Assembly (NCBI RefSeq): GCF_001183965.1
Contig: NZ_LFZV01000001.1
Span: 2,123,871 to 2,187,870, forward strand
Reading direction: 5' to 3'
Source of the DNA: Bacillus sp. FJAT-27916
GTDB lineage: Bacteria > Bacillota > Bacilli > Bacillales > Pradoshiaceae
Length of the DNA stretch: 64,000 nt
A program made the translations under genes and the position numbers. Under the pieces are notes generated by a model. That model was not told the origin of the DNA. It ran no database searches and worked only from the letters and a program-made list of their open reading frames with translations. Shown here piece after piece: positions 8,175 through 17,024 of the stretch. Every line of letters starts with the position of its first letter. The stretch's first letter is position 1.

Positions 8175-8678
8175 CTAGAAGAATAGTTCATCTGCTCTTA
8201 CCAAAAACTCTAAATCCCTGTTTTGGATGAACTTCCCAATGTAATTGGCAGGCTGGTCTTGTTTAAGGATTTCAATGGCAATATGCATTGGAACCCATCT
8301 CAGCACAAAACCGTCATTAATTTCCTCTTCTGTATAAATCGGTTCCTTTAACTCTCCTGTTGCTTTTGCTTTGTATCCGTAGGAGATTTGGAGCTGTCCG
8401 ATTTCTCCGCGGTATTCCATGGTCATCCCGAGTTCCTCAATATCCTCAATCATGGCACCGACTTCTTCTTCTACTTCCCTTTTTAGGGCATCATAAATGG
8501 TCTCGTTGTTTTCAATACCGCCGCCCGGCAATTTATGATAATTTCCATTCGAAACAAATAAAAGTGCTATCTCATCACGGTCATTAATGACTACTGCTCT
8601 AGCTGCTTTTCTAATACGGTAAGCTTGGTCCGCATTTTGCTCGAAACCATCATCATAGATCTCCTTGATAAGTTCCAT
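8175..8678 (-). CDS. Nudix hydrolase
   Basis: The 167-residue protein has a complete Nudix box, GGGIENNETIYDALKREVEEEVG (about residues 52-74), with the Mg-binding REVxEE core. It hydrolyses nucleoside diphosphates linked to another moiety. The N-terminal ~25 residues are an extra helical segment, and the substrate cannot be predicted. The ATG follows AAAGGGGTCACAAACA. It is a single-gene unit convergent with the GGCT-like gene. Confidence 0.88.
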   Translation of the reverse strand: MELIKEIYDDGFEQNADQAYRIRKAARAVVINDRDEIALLFVSNGNYHKLPGGGIENNETIYDALKREVEEEVGAMIEDIEELGMTMEYRGEIGQLQISYGYKAKATGELKEPIYTEEEINDGFVLRWVPMHIAIEILKQDQPANYIGKFIQNRDLEFLVRADELFF

Positions 8679-8931
8679 ATTGTTTGTGACCCCTTTTATA
8701 TAATTCTTATAGAAAGTTTCTATCTAATTTTACCTTGTTTTTTCTATAAATGATATAGATAATCTCATCCATATTTATGATTATTCCTCATAATGCTGCA
8801 TTTACTATGCTATAATAGGCATATTTATTCCATTTAATAGTCAAAGCACCTTTTTCATCCTTTTCACCTAAAACCGTCCCTTTTCAGGTGAAATATACAC
8901 TTTATCATCATTCTCTACTTGGAGGTGGCTA

Positions 8932-9819
8932 ATGAACCATATTATTTGGAGAATCATCGGGTCTATTTTCATCCTTTGCTTTATCGTCCTAGTCGTTTTC
9001 ACGGTGAAAATCCATGATATGCTCGAGTCAAGAAACGAGTTGGAGCTCGGATATATAGATGCCCTGAAAATATTGACCACAAGGAATTACGATTCTGAAG
9101 AGGAAATCGTCTTAAAAAACCAATTAGAGAAATCAGCCTATCACCATATCCGCATCTATTATGGTTCCGACCAAAAGACGCTTCTCTCTCACACGATTTC
9201 TGCTCTTAAAGAAGCACGTATGGATAATAATCGTTTGATTGGCCAATACCCTGCCCCTCCGGTTGATTTGATTCTCTTTCAAAATGAGGAGCAATTCCTT
9301 CAATACGCCCAAATTAGCTATACGAATGGCTATTATTCCGATTTTGACAAGATTATCGGCATCCTTCCTGTCTATACCGACAACGATGACTACCGTAAAG
9401 AGACAATACGCTATATGGTCAAGCATGAATATAGTCATTATGCCCTTCTTCAAAAAATACAGGCAATGGACGTAAATAATCCCATTCCAGAATGGTTCCT
9501 AGAAGGTTATGCAGAATATCTTAGTTTTATTCATTCCAGTCCCTTTAACACGGCTGAAACAGCTGGTTCCATCATCCCTTTCGATAACCTCGAGAAATCA
9601 GAGCAATGGAAGCATTTACGAACAGCTGGGGTCATTGATATCTACCGGCAGAGCCAGGAGGCGATCGCGTATATCATTGATGAATTTGGCGATGAAATCA
9701 TCCTGGCCATTCTTAAAGAAGCAGACCAGGCCGATTCATTTGAACAAGCGATTCATCGCTCAACCGGCCTGAATTATGACGATCTTGAAAACCAGTTAAT
9801 TCAGTCCATGCATGAATAA
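8932..9819 (+). CDS. Membrane-anchored gluzincin metalloprotease (peptidase MA-like)
   Basis: The 295-residue protein has an N-terminal membrane anchor (residues 5-25) with the rest predicted outside the cell. HEYSH (165-169) is the HExxH zinc motif. EWFLEGYAEYLS (187-198) supplies the third Glu ligand, as in the peptidase MA-like family. The substrate is unknown. The ATG follows TTGGAGGTGGCTA. It is a single-gene unit ending in a hairpin shared with yneK. Confidence 0.82.
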   Translation: MNHIIWRIIGSIFILCFIVLVVFTVKIHDMLESRNELELGYIDALKILTTRNYDSEEEIVLKNQLEKSAYHHIRIYYGSDQKTLLSHTISALKEARMDNNRLIGQYPAPPVDLILFQNEEQFLQYAQISYTNGYYSDFDKIIGILPVYTDNDDYRKETIRYMVKHEYSHYALLQKIQAMDVNNPIPEWFLEGYAEYLSFIHSSPFNTAETAGSIIPFDNLEKSEQWKHLRTAGVIDIYRQSQEAIAYIIDEFGDEIILAILKEADQADSFEQAIHRSTGLNYDDLENQLIQSMHE

Positions 9820-9848
9820 AGAGGCAGAACATTCATGTTCTGCCTCTT
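9819..9848. terminator. Bidirectional terminator between the metalloprotease gene and yneK
   Basis: A 12-bp perfect stem, AAGAGGCAGAAC with GTTCTGCCTCTT, encloses a 6-nt loop. It overlaps both convergent stop codons. Confidence 0.8.
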
Positions 9849-10293
9849 ACTGATTGGACATAAGAAAATATTGCTCATATGGGCGTATATCAATCTTTTC
9901 CTCCGCCAGCTTCTTCTTCAAAAACTTATGATCCCGTTTTGGTGTGGCTAATATGTACCCTTTAATGAGGATATCCATCGTGATGGCAGTCGCTCCCTCT
10001 TGTAAGGCGATTTCCCCAATCTTCCCAGCAATCTTATGTCTTGCTACATCCCGAAACAGCTCAGGTACAGGACTAACAAGCTCCTCAAGAAACGCTTTTT
10101 GGTCACTTCCCCACAAATGCTTTGTTTGTTCTACATAATGAATTTCCCAATCCATGTCTGATTTTCCATCTTCCTTGGGAAGCTTCTTCAGGAATTTTCT
10201 GAACATGAAGAACCCGCCAATGCCCATAAAGACAACCATAAAGACAATCCAAAACAGGATGAACCATAGAAACCATCCCTCAAGCACGTTCAT
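9847..10293 (-). CDS. yneK: YneK-type DUF2621 membrane protein
   Basis: This 148-residue protein has one N-terminal membrane segment (residues ~8-31, FLWFILFWIVFMVVFMGIGG) and a soluble cytoplasmic domain. The latter contains HYVEQTKHLWGSDQKAFLEEL and a C-terminal KRDHKFLKKKLAEEKIDI. Length and sequence fit YneK (DUF2621), whose gene lies between yneJ and cotM in B. subtilis, the same relative position as here. The function is unknown. The start follows AGAGGTGA. Confidence 0.8.
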   Translation of the reverse strand: MNVLEGWFLWFILFWIVFMVVFMGIGGFFMFRKFLKKLPKEDGKSDMDWEIHYVEQTKHLWGSDQKAFLEELVSPVPELFRDVARHKIAGKIGEIALQEGATAITMDILIKGYILATPKRDHKFLKKKLAEEKIDIRPYEQYFLMSNQ

Positions 10294-10705
10294 TCACCTC
10301 TAGAAAATTGAATAGGATACCATTATTATAGCAAAGGATTGCCAAGCTTCAACTAAATTCACCAAATAATAGCAGATAGAAATATGAAAAGAAAAAGAAT
10401 CATATAGACAAAGTCCTCCTGCATAGACTGATAACAGAGCATGATCGCGAGCTTGGTGAAAATTTCGTAAAATTTGTCGGAATAGTCAGTAAATAAGATG
10501 AAAGACAAGATTTTTCATGATTAATCTAAGAAAACGGCTAAAACTTGCCCATTCTCCCTTTTGTCAATCCGGTCTGTCTTTGATATAAATAAGATAGATT
10601 TTTCTAACCATATGCAGACAGGATGATTTTCACCGGAAAGGAAGCCTTTGGTTGTCGGTATCAACGTATTATTGGAATCCACTATCTTTAAGGAGGCTAC
10701 AAATA
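10294..10705. other. Intergenic region between yneK and the 44-aa basic peptide gene
   Basis: About 410 bp without a conventional gene. It contains a possible 14-codon hydrophobic reading frame on the minus strand (listed separately). The AATTTCGTAAAATTTG stretch near 10460 looks A+T-rich and palindromic but matches no known site. AAGGAGG at 10690-10696 serves the following gene. Confidence 0.4.
10359..10403 (-). CDS. Possible 14-residue hydrophobic micropeptide
   Basis: ATG follows CAGGAGGACTTTGTCTAT (11-nt spacing). It reads MILFLFIFLSAIIW and then TGA. The very strong ribosome binding site ahead of a pure membrane-segment peptide is why it is listed. There is no homology evidence, and such short frames can arise by chance. 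Confidence 0.25.
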   Translation of the reverse strand: MILFLFIFLSAIIW

Positions 10706-10840
10706 ATGGGTAAAAAAGTCCACAGACGCCGGGAAGTCAGACGATTACTGCGGGAAGAATTAAAGAAAATGGATTCTCTTACAAAACAATCTCCTAACGA
10801 ACAAATTTCGACATTAGGGAATGAAAAAATCAGCTTATAG
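10706..10840 (+). CDS. Small basic protein of unknown function
   Basis: The 44-residue product starts MGKKVHRRREVRRLLREELK, after AAGGAGGCTACAAATA. It is strongly basic in its first half and polar in its second, with no membrane segment. A strong terminator follows directly, so it is expressed alone. I do not recognise it. The size and charge would suit a spore or nucleic-acid-binding protein, but that is only inference. Confidence 0.6.
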   Translation: MGKKVHRRREVRRLLREELKKMDSLTKQSPNEQISTLGNEKISL

Positions 10841-10857
10841 CAAAGTTAACAGAGCAA

Positions 10858-10897
10858 AGAGGCTTCCGGTACACGATAAACCGGAAGCCTCTTTTTT
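10858..10897 (+). terminator. Strong rho-independent terminator
   Basis: AGAGGCTTCCGG pairs perfectly with CCGGAAGCCTCT across an 11-nt loop and is followed by TTTTTT. Confidence 0.9.
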
Positions 10898-11133
10898 CTC
10901 TGGATTACCTTCCTCTCCGCTCCAATGGCTCGAATCCGTTCCCTTTCTCTCTAAGTTCAGCATACAGCTACAAATATCCGTAAACGACTAAATGATCCTC
11001 CCGTTTACTTTTTCGTTGGGTGTTTTGTATACATTGATTAAACGCTTAGTGCCCACAGAACGAGTGAATTAAATAGTTTTAAGTGCATTTTAGATTTTCC
11101 ATTTAATTACAGTTATATATAGGCGAGATGTGT

Positions 11134-11162
11134 GAAAAAGCCACCCCTCTAAGGAAGTGGCC
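11134..11162 (-). terminator. Terminator of the DUF6440-like gene
   Basis: On the minus strand GGCCACTTCC and GGGTGGC form a short stem followed by TTTTTC, immediately after the stop codon. The 230 bp between this and the preceding terminator show no gene. Confidence 0.6.
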
Positions 11163-11168
11163 GACGTA

Positions 11169-11369
11169 TTATTCAACAGAAGTTTTAGATTCAGGTATAA
11201 AATCTTTATCAACTAAAGGTTTTCCATCTTTATCAACCATAACTGTTAACCCGGAAGTAGGACCGCCATAATGAAACATATATAGGACTCCTGTCTCATT
11301 ATCACGAATTATTTTAGTGACCTCCATTTTCCCTTGAGTATAAACATCCTCAAAACGTTTATTTGCCAC
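11169..11369 (-). CDS. Small DUF6440-like protein
   Basis: The chosen GTG start lies 9 nt after GGGAG, giving 66 residues beginning MANKRFEDVYTQGKMEVTKI. The RDNETGVLYMFHYGG and LTVMVDKDGKPL segments resemble the DUF6440 family of small Firmicutes proteins. It appears to be a compact beta-rich domain. No function is known. A GTG three codons upstream is in frame but touches the ribosome binding site. Confidence 0.65.
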   Translation of the reverse strand: MANKRFEDVYTQGKMEVTKIIRDNETGVLYMFHYGGPTSGLTVMVDKDGKPLVDKDFIPESKTSVE

Positions 11370-11591
11370 ATAACACACTCCCTTTTTCAGTTTGTTAAAC
11401 AGCTATCTCTCTAAGATTACCATAAAATTGAAATCGAATCCTTTGTATTGAGCAACAATCTATACGAAAACAGCCTTTTCGTTTTATCCCCTTTCCTCTA
11501 CCCCTTCTAAAAAATGTAGTAATAATTGACCAAATACCATGAAATGTAAATCTAAATACCCTTCTTTAACAAGGAAATAACAGAAATGGAT

Positions 11592-11616
11592 GTTTCCAAC
11601 CAGCATAGAGGGGTAT
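11592..11616 (+). promoter_or_regulatory. Candidate SigB promoter of the manganese catalase gene
   Basis: GTTTCC - 13 bp - GGGTAT is close to the general-stress SigB consensus (GTTTAA, 12-15 bp, GGGTAT), with a perfect -10. It ends 55 bp upstream of the catalase ATG. The B. subtilis homologue ydbD is a SigB general-stress gene. Confidence 0.6.
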
Positions 11617-11671
11617 TAATGCTTGTGAGGCCATTCACGCCAACACAAACCATTTATGGAGGGATTTGTCG

Positions 11672-12517
11672 ATGTTTTTACACAAGAAAGAATTACAGTT
11701 CGAAGCAAAACCAGAGAAATCAGATCCGTTATTAGCTAAACAAATCCAAGAGCTCATCGGAGGACAATTCGGTGAAATGTCCGTTATGATGCAGTACTTA
11801 TTCCAAGGATGGAGTGTACGAGGAGAAGGGAATCAAAAGTACAAGGACTTAATTCTTGATATTGCCACTGAGGAAATCGGCCATGTTGAAATGCTGGCAA
11901 CACTAGTTGCTCGTCTTCTTGACGACGCGCCAGTTGAAGATCAAGAAGCAGCAGCAAAAATGCCTGTCATTGGAGCTGCCTTATCAGGGATGAACCCTCA
12001 GCATGCAATCGTATCCGGTTTAGGCGCTCGTCCTGCGGACAGTGTCGGGAATCCTTGGCAAGGAAGCTATATCATCTCAAGCGGAAACCTGCTTGCTGAC
12101 TTCCGTGCAAACCTTAATGCAGAATCACAGGGTCGCTTGCAAGCATGCCGTATTTATGAGATGACAACTGACAAAGGTGTCAAAGATTTATTATCCGTCT
12201 TGATTGCACGTGATTCTTACCATCAAAACCTGTGGGCTGCCGCTATCGCTGAACTCGAGGAGAAAGAAGGCTTGCTCGTTCCTAGCACATTCCCGCGTGA
12301 GAAGGAAAGACTAGACCTCGCTTACTCTCTCTATAATCATTCAGAAGGTGAATATAGCAGTGAAGGATCTTGGGCACATGGTCAAGCACTGGATGGACAA
12401 GGAGAACTACGTTATGAATCCACTCCGCCAATCGAAGGCTCCATTCCAATGCTGAAAGCAGCTCCATTATCCACTCATAATACATTGCCTGCTGATAAAG
12501 ATAAATCAATGATGTAA
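11672..12517 (+). CDS. Manganese catalase (YdbD family)
   Basis: The 281-residue protein converts hydrogen peroxide to water and oxygen at a dimanganese centre. Ligands of the first half-site are Glu35 (GGQFGEMSVMMQYLF) and the EExxH set Glu68/His71 (IATEEIGHVEML). The second half-site is seen in LNAESQGRLQACRIYEM and IARDSYHQNLW. The ATG at 11672 lies 8 nt after GGAGGG; an upstream TTG is too close to that site. It is most like B. subtilis YdbD. CotJC is the other Bacillus manganese catalase, but no cotJA or cotJB neighbours are present. Confidence 0.9.
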   Translation: MFLHKKELQFEAKPEKSDPLLAKQIQELIGGQFGEMSVMMQYLFQGWSVRGEGNQKYKDLILDIATEEIGHVEMLATLVARLLDDAPVEDQEAAAKMPVIGAALSGMNPQHAIVSGLGARPADSVGNPWQGSYIISSGNLLADFRANLNAESQGRLQACRIYEMTTDKGVKDLLSVLIARDSYHQNLWAAAIAELEEKEGLLVPSTFPREKERLDLAYSLYNHSEGEYSSEGSWAHGQALDGQGELRYESTPPIEGSIPMLKAAPLSTHNTLPADKDKSMM

Positions 12518-12532
12518 AGATAGAATCCTATG

Positions 12533-12584
12533 AAAGAGGACAGAAGCTGGTTGTTACGTCAACCATCCCTGCCCTCTTTTTTAT
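12533..12584 (+). terminator. Terminator of the manganese catalase gene
   Basis: AAAGAGG..CAG and CTG..CCTCTTT enclose an inner GGTTG/CAACC stem, followed by TTTTTT. Confidence 0.8.
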
Positions 12585-12688
12585 CGCCGTCTTGATTCCT
12601 GCGTATCATTCCAACCGATTCACAGGATGATACTAGCGTACTTGCTATCATCCACGACTAGCTATTCCCCTAAATCTGCTTTATTTAC

Positions 12689-13813
12689 CTATCTTTTAGG
12701 ATGTTTTAATTGCTTCTTTATTTGCTTTAATCGATTACTGAAAAACCTCACGTCGTCTTTCGGTATCTCTTCTTCCCCATATCGAGCCTTTTCATAGATT
12801 TCACTCAATCTGCTATTCTGCTCATTTCTATCGAGTTGTATGCGATTAAGCCACTCCTGGAAGGTTTCTTCAGGATTTCTTCCATGCGTCCCCTTCATGC
12901 CCTTTTCAAATTGATAAACGAGCATTCTAATCGGCCTATTTGACGGGGGATTGGATTTGATCATTCTCCGCCCCCTTTGACCTTTACTCAATTCCCGAGA
13001 GGACTTCGTTAACTCACTCAATCGATGATGATTCAATTCTGCCTGAATGGCCCTTCTTCTCTTTACGATAAAAACAACAGCTCCGATAAAAATAACCAAT
13101 AGGATCGATAGTAAAATCGGATAAAAATAAGAGGGTGTCGTATATTCTTTATATTCAAATGTTTCCATTTGGCCTTTTGAAGAGGTTATGGCCGTCATCC
13201 GTTCTTGTTGCTTCGGATTCGTCTCATCAGGCTCAAAAAGAGAGAATCCCTTATATAAACCTTCAGATAATAGGCTCGTTAACCCAAATACCGCTATACT
13301 TAGCAGGTTTCGTATTCCATATGTCAAATAGGGAATGATCCCTGCTAGCAGAGTGCCCCCAATTCCTAAAGCCGCAATCACCTTCAAACGCTGAGACAGC
13401 TGAACCTGATTGCGGCTTGTCATCATGATGGTGATCAACAAATGAGAAAGAAAGAGCATCATTAATACAATCAACAGCCCTAGAGAAGGACTTTTCAATA
13501 GGTGAATTCCCAATAATCCGCTTGCCATGATCAGTTTCTTGCCAGGTTCCATGTTTAGGGTCTGAAGGATGAATGAGCATAAACACATGCACAGTATCAT
13601 CACGATATTCGGATAAAATAAACCCGCAGAGATAATAAGAAGGACACCTAGTATCACCAAGGTGTGCAGATTTCTTTTTTGATTAATGGAATCAAGGACC
13701 CCATTTACAATGATAAATGCAGCTAGCAAGGGCCATTGGGACAACGGAAAAAACAATAAGAAGAGATAACTTAATACAAGTGTGCTAGTTAGGTTTCTTT
13801 TCCATGCCTCCAA
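12689..13813 (-). CDS. YebA/TgpA-like membrane protein lacking the transglutaminase domain (DUF4129 C-terminus)
   Basis: The 374-residue protein has about six N-terminal membrane segments (residues ~10-185), a short extracellular stretch, another membrane helix (~232-252) and a cytoplasmic DUF4129-like tail. In that tail, ETFQEWLNRIQ and SEIYEKARYGEEE are typical. It is third in a MoxR-DUF58-transmembrane operon, like B. subtilis yeaC-yeaD-yebA. YebA is about twice as long because it carries an extracellular transglutaminase core between the N-terminal bundle and the last helix; that core is absent here. Translation starts at TTG and overlaps the DUF58 gene by 29 nt. Confidence 0.75.
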   Translation of the reverse strand: MEAWKRNLTSTLVLSYLFLLFFPLSQWPLLAAFIIVNGVLDSINQKRNLHTLVILGVLLIISAGLFYPNIVMILCMCLCSFILQTLNMEPGKKLIMASGLLGIHLLKSPSLGLLIVLMMLFLSHLLITIMMTSRNQVQLSQRLKVIAALGIGGTLLAGIIPYLTYGIRNLLSIAVFGLTSLLSEGLYKGFSLFEPDETNPKQQERMTAITSSKGQMETFEYKEYTTPSYFYPILLSILLVIFIGAVVFIVKRRRAIQAELNHHRLSELTKSSRELSKGQRGRRMIKSNPPSNRPIRMLVYQFEKGMKGTHGRNPEETFQEWLNRIQLDRNEQNSRLSEIYEKARYGEEEIPKDDVRFFSNRLKQIKKQLKHPKR

Positions 13814-14957
13814 CTCTCCTCAGCTCCCCTTCTCCCCCTATATAAAAATACTTGGTTCCCATTCTTATATTAGGCGGTTGATCTCCATTCACATAAATCA
13901 GCTCATTAGAACGTTCCATACTTTCTTTGGCGATGGATAGGAAATAATCCTCTCTTACGAACCGCAAATCATCGTGCAGTCTAGCCAATTTCTCCAGTGT
14001 CTTTTGTAAATGGTCAATTCCTGTATGAAGCGGTAATTTAAAAACACCTTCCTTGGTCAGATCGTTCACATACAATTCATAGGAGAACTTCTTCGAAATT
14101 AAATAGCTGCACAAAAAGGCGGTATGAGAAATCAGCTTTTCTCCCTTTTGATGAATCGTAAGACCATTCGGTTCGGTTATGTATAACATGATTGTATATC
14201 GTTTATTTGTAATAGGCTGATATTGTTTGGCATACATACTTTGCATCTTGGCCGTTGCCTTCCAATGAATCTGGCGGAATGATTCCTTTTCATATGGTTT
14301 AATCCCAATAACAGATGTCTCATCAGCCAGATAAGAATGCGGCACCTCTTCTTCCCCAATTCGATCAAGATTGAGAATAGCGAGATTCTGGACCTCCAGC
14401 CGCTCTGGATACACGATGATTTCCGTATCACCATGATTGATTGTTGGGAAGTGTACAGAGGAGGTTCCAAATGAATCATGAATAATAAGGTCCAGCTCCT
14501 CAATAGAATAAACGCCTCTCGCTTTAGCTTTAAAAGGAATTCTCATTCGATTAATTGTCTTCTTTTTCTGTTCGAAATTGACTGTGTACCTAGTATCATT
14601 TAAGCTTTTATGAAAAAAATCTGATTCCATGACTTCGATATTTCTATCCAGGACAAAATGCAGCTTCCCATGGGCAATCGTAACAGGAGCATCATTATGA
14701 ATGTCAATCGCTAATTCATCTGTTTCATTGATAAACAGCTTCCTGTTCTCTTTCTCTCGATTGATATAAACCTGCTTAGCTATTCTCTTCGTATAAAAAT
14801 GAATATACGATGTATATAAGAAATAGACGACGATTATCATCGTCATCGGGATAAAGGATATATAAATTAACAGGAGAATGGAGATCGGCAGGATTATCCT
14901 CAAAAAATAGGAATCAAATAGAAAAGTGTAAACTGGCACACCTTCTCTACCTTTCAT
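13785..14957 (-). CDS. DUF58 domain protein (YeaD-like)
   Basis: The 390-residue protein has two adjacent N-terminal membrane helices (about residues 10-50) and a large beta-rich domain. It carries the DUF58 signature near residue 230, SVIGIKPYEKESFRQIHWKA. DUF58 proteins contain a von Willebrand A-like fold and work with MoxR ATPases. The ATG overlaps the end of the moxR gene by 11 nt, so the two are translationally coupled. The role of such operons is inferred to be assembly or maturation of an envelope complex. Confidence 0.85.
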   Translation of the reverse strand: MKGREGVPVYTFLFDSYFLRIILPISILLLIYISFIPMTMIIVVYFLYTSYIHFYTKRIAKQVYINREKENRKLFINETDELAIDIHNDAPVTIAHGKLHFVLDRNIEVMESDFFHKSLNDTRYTVNFEQKKKTINRMRIPFKAKARGVYSIEELDLIIHDSFGTSSVHFPTINHGDTEIIVYPERLEVQNLAILNLDRIGEEEVPHSYLADETSVIGIKPYEKESFRQIHWKATAKMQSMYAKQYQPITNKRYTIMLYITEPNGLTIHQKGEKLISHTAFLCSYLISKKFSYELYVNDLTKEGVFKLPLHTGIDHLQKTLEKLARLHDDLRFVREDYFLSIAKESMERSNELIYVNGDQPPNIRMGTKYFYIGGEGELRRVGGMEKKPN

Positions 14958-15879
14958 AAGACATCTCCACAGGAACATCCGTATTGTCTAAGATGGACCG
15001 GATGACTTCGTTCTTTGTCATATGTAAGGCTCCTTCCATTGAAAGCATCATTCTGTGTGAACTGATAGGTGGAAAAACAAATTGAATATCTTCTGGTGTG
15101 CAATAGGTACGTCCTTCCATTTTGGCTTTTGCTTGTGCAGCCCGGAGCATCGCAAGGGTTGCCCTTGGACTTAAACCAATCTCAATCCACTTATGGCTTC
15201 TAGTTGATTCGACTAAGTCAAGGACATAATCTTCTATACAATCTGAAATATGCACTTGCTTTGTCTCTTCCTGTAATTGCTGCACCTCTTCCATCGTGAT
15301 GACCGGGGTAACACCACGTAAAGGATCCTCCGCCCGAAAGCGCTTCATGATCTTTCGTTCATCCTGTCGAGATGGGTAGCCTAGATTCATTTTAAGGAGA
15401 AAACGATCTAATTGGGCATCAGGCAACGGAAACGTGCCATGCGATTCGACCGGATTTTGAGTAGCGATTACTAAAAATGGTGTTGGCAATGGATCTGTTT
15501 GCTTCTCAATCGTTACCTGCCTTTCCTCCATTGCCTCTAAAAGGCTTGATTGTGTTCTTGGCATGGCCCGATTAATTTCATCTGCCAATACGATATTGGC
15601 ATAAATGGGACCCATTCTCTTTTCGAACTCTCCATGTTTCGGATTGAAATACTCCAAACCAATGACATCACTTGGCAATACATCTGGGGTAAATTGAATT
15701 CTCGAAAATGTACCTCCCATGCTTTTGGCGATCGTTTTTGCCAGTAAGGTTTTCCCCGTACCTGGAACATCCTCCAATAGGACATGTCCATTGCTTAATA
15801 AGGCTACCATTAGTAAGTCAATGGTCTCTTCTTTACCTACAAACACCGTGCTTATTGATTTTTTTACATTTTCCAACAT
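14947..15879 (-). CDS. MoxR-family AAA+ ATPase (YeaC-like)
   Basis: The 310-residue cytoplasmic ATPase has Walker A at 37-44 (VPGTGKT), Walker B with Asp100-Glu101 (ADEIN) and sensor 1 in IATQNPVESHGT. It also has the MoxR-typical PLPDAQLDRF arginine-finger region. It acts as a chaperone-like ATPase for the DUF58 partner. It is first in a three-gene operon with overlapping stops and starts. The ATG at 15879 follows AGGGGTG; an upstream in-frame ATG would add 15 residues not found in the family. Confidence 0.92.
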   Translation of the reverse strand: MLENVKKSISTVFVGKEETIDLLMVALLSNGHVLLEDVPGTGKTLLAKTIAKSMGGTFSRIQFTPDVLPSDVIGLEYFNPKHGEFEKRMGPIYANIVLADEINRAMPRTQSSLLEAMEERQVTIEKQTDPLPTPFLVIATQNPVESHGTFPLPDAQLDRFLLKMNLGYPSRQDERKIMKRFRAEDPLRGVTPVITMEEVQQLQEETKQVHISDCIEDYVLDLVESTRSHKWIEIGLSPRATLAMLRAAQAKAKMEGRTYCTPEDIQFVFPPISSHRMMLSMEGALHMTKNEVIRSILDNTDVPVEMSYER

Positions 15880-16103
15880 CAGTATGTACACCCCTGTATC
15901 TTCATTAAAAGCTATTTTAATCATATAGGGAAAAAATAGAAAATTCCAATCTTTTTCGGCTTTTTTACTCTTTTCGTTAATGATTAGGAAGAGAGCTAGC
16001 CTAGTGCTTGAAGCATTTGAGTCTTCTGTTCATATGAAATGTCTTATGAAGTTTGTTTTCATAAGCAATCAACACTGGCTAACCGATTAGAGCAGCTTTG
16101 GGC

Positions 16104-16134
16104 AAAAAAATAATCGCCATCGTGGCGATTATTT
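16104..16134 (-). terminator. Terminator of the two-component operon
   Basis: AATAATCGCCA and TGGCGATTATT form an 11-bp stem with a 3-nt loop. On the minus strand it is followed by TTTTTTT, about 135 bp after the response regulator stop. Confidence 0.8.
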
Positions 16135-16268
16135 GAAGTGAACTTTCCTATTTAAGGAAAATTGGATATATTCCATGTTGAGTTTGTAATTGTCTGCTAT
16201 GGAGGGAAAAAATCAGACTGTCACTGATTAAATAGACAAAACTATAGAAATCAACAAAACTCCGGATT

Positions 16269-16994
16269 CTACCTGCTTGTTTTAGTCTGCAGATAATAGC
16301 CCTCACCTCGGGCTGTTCGAATATATTGTTCGCCAATTGAGCTTCGCAATCGGCTGATATTGACTTCCACCGTATTTGTTGGGATACCGTCCGAGGGTGA
16401 GTAACCCCAGATTTCTTGCAATAATTCCTCTTTTTTAATAGGACGATCTTGATTTCTCGCTAAGTATGCGAGAATAGCAAATGGCTTATCTGGAAGAAAT
16501 ACTCTCTCTCCTTTTAAGAACGTCACACGATTAATCAGATCAATTCGAATGTCTCCAGCAACAATCTCAGCTATTTCGTGCATCTTTTTCATAGAAAGTA
16601 CACGCTCATACTCTCGGAAAAACGCTCGTAATGTGGCCAATAATACGGACAAATCATAGGGCTTCGTAATGTAATGGGCAGCTCCAGTTTCTAAACCGGC
16701 AACCACATCGAATGTGTCACCCCGGCCGGTTAAAAAGATATAGGGAGTTGGATTAAATTGATTAATGATTCTCGCCACTTCAATTCCACTCGTAACTTGA
16801 TTGACCGCGGGTACATTGAAGTTCTTTAGCATAATGTCAAGCAGCAAGAGGTCATACTGCTTTGTCATGCCGGCTTTCACGGCATCCTCTCCTGTTTGAA
16901 AATAATCCACATTGTACCCTTCCCTTTGCAAAATCTCAGAGAGCGGCTCTCCTATATCCTTTTCATCATCTAAAAATAAAATGGAGTACGTCAT
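16269..16994 (-). CDS. OmpR-family response regulator
   Basis: The 241-residue protein has a receiver domain with acidic pocket Asp9-Asp10, phosphoacceptor Asp53, the conserved Thr/Lys in FLTGRGD and Lys111. A winged-helix DNA-binding domain follows (residues ~145-235, GIPTNTVEVNISRLRSSIG). The receiver carries an unusual insertion of about 12 residues just after the phospho-Asp loop (LKNFNVPAVNQVTSGIEV). The gene follows its kinase by 30 nt. The regulated genes are not evident; neighbours on both sides are separate transcription units. Confidence 0.9.
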   Translation of the reverse strand: MTYSILFLDDEKDIGEPLSEILQREGYNVDYFQTGEDAVKAGMTKQYDLLLLDIMLKNFNVPAVNQVTSGIEVARIINQFNPTPYIFLTGRGDTFDVVAGLETGAAHYITKPYDLSVLLATLRAFFREYERVLSMKKMHEIAEIVAGDIRIDLINRVTFLKGERVFLPDKPFAILAYLARNQDRPIKKEELLQEIWGYSPSDGIPTNTVEVNISRLRSSIGEQYIRTARGEGYYLQTKTSR

Positions 16995-17024
16995 AAATGG
17001 CTCTCCTTTCCAGTATGATATGGC

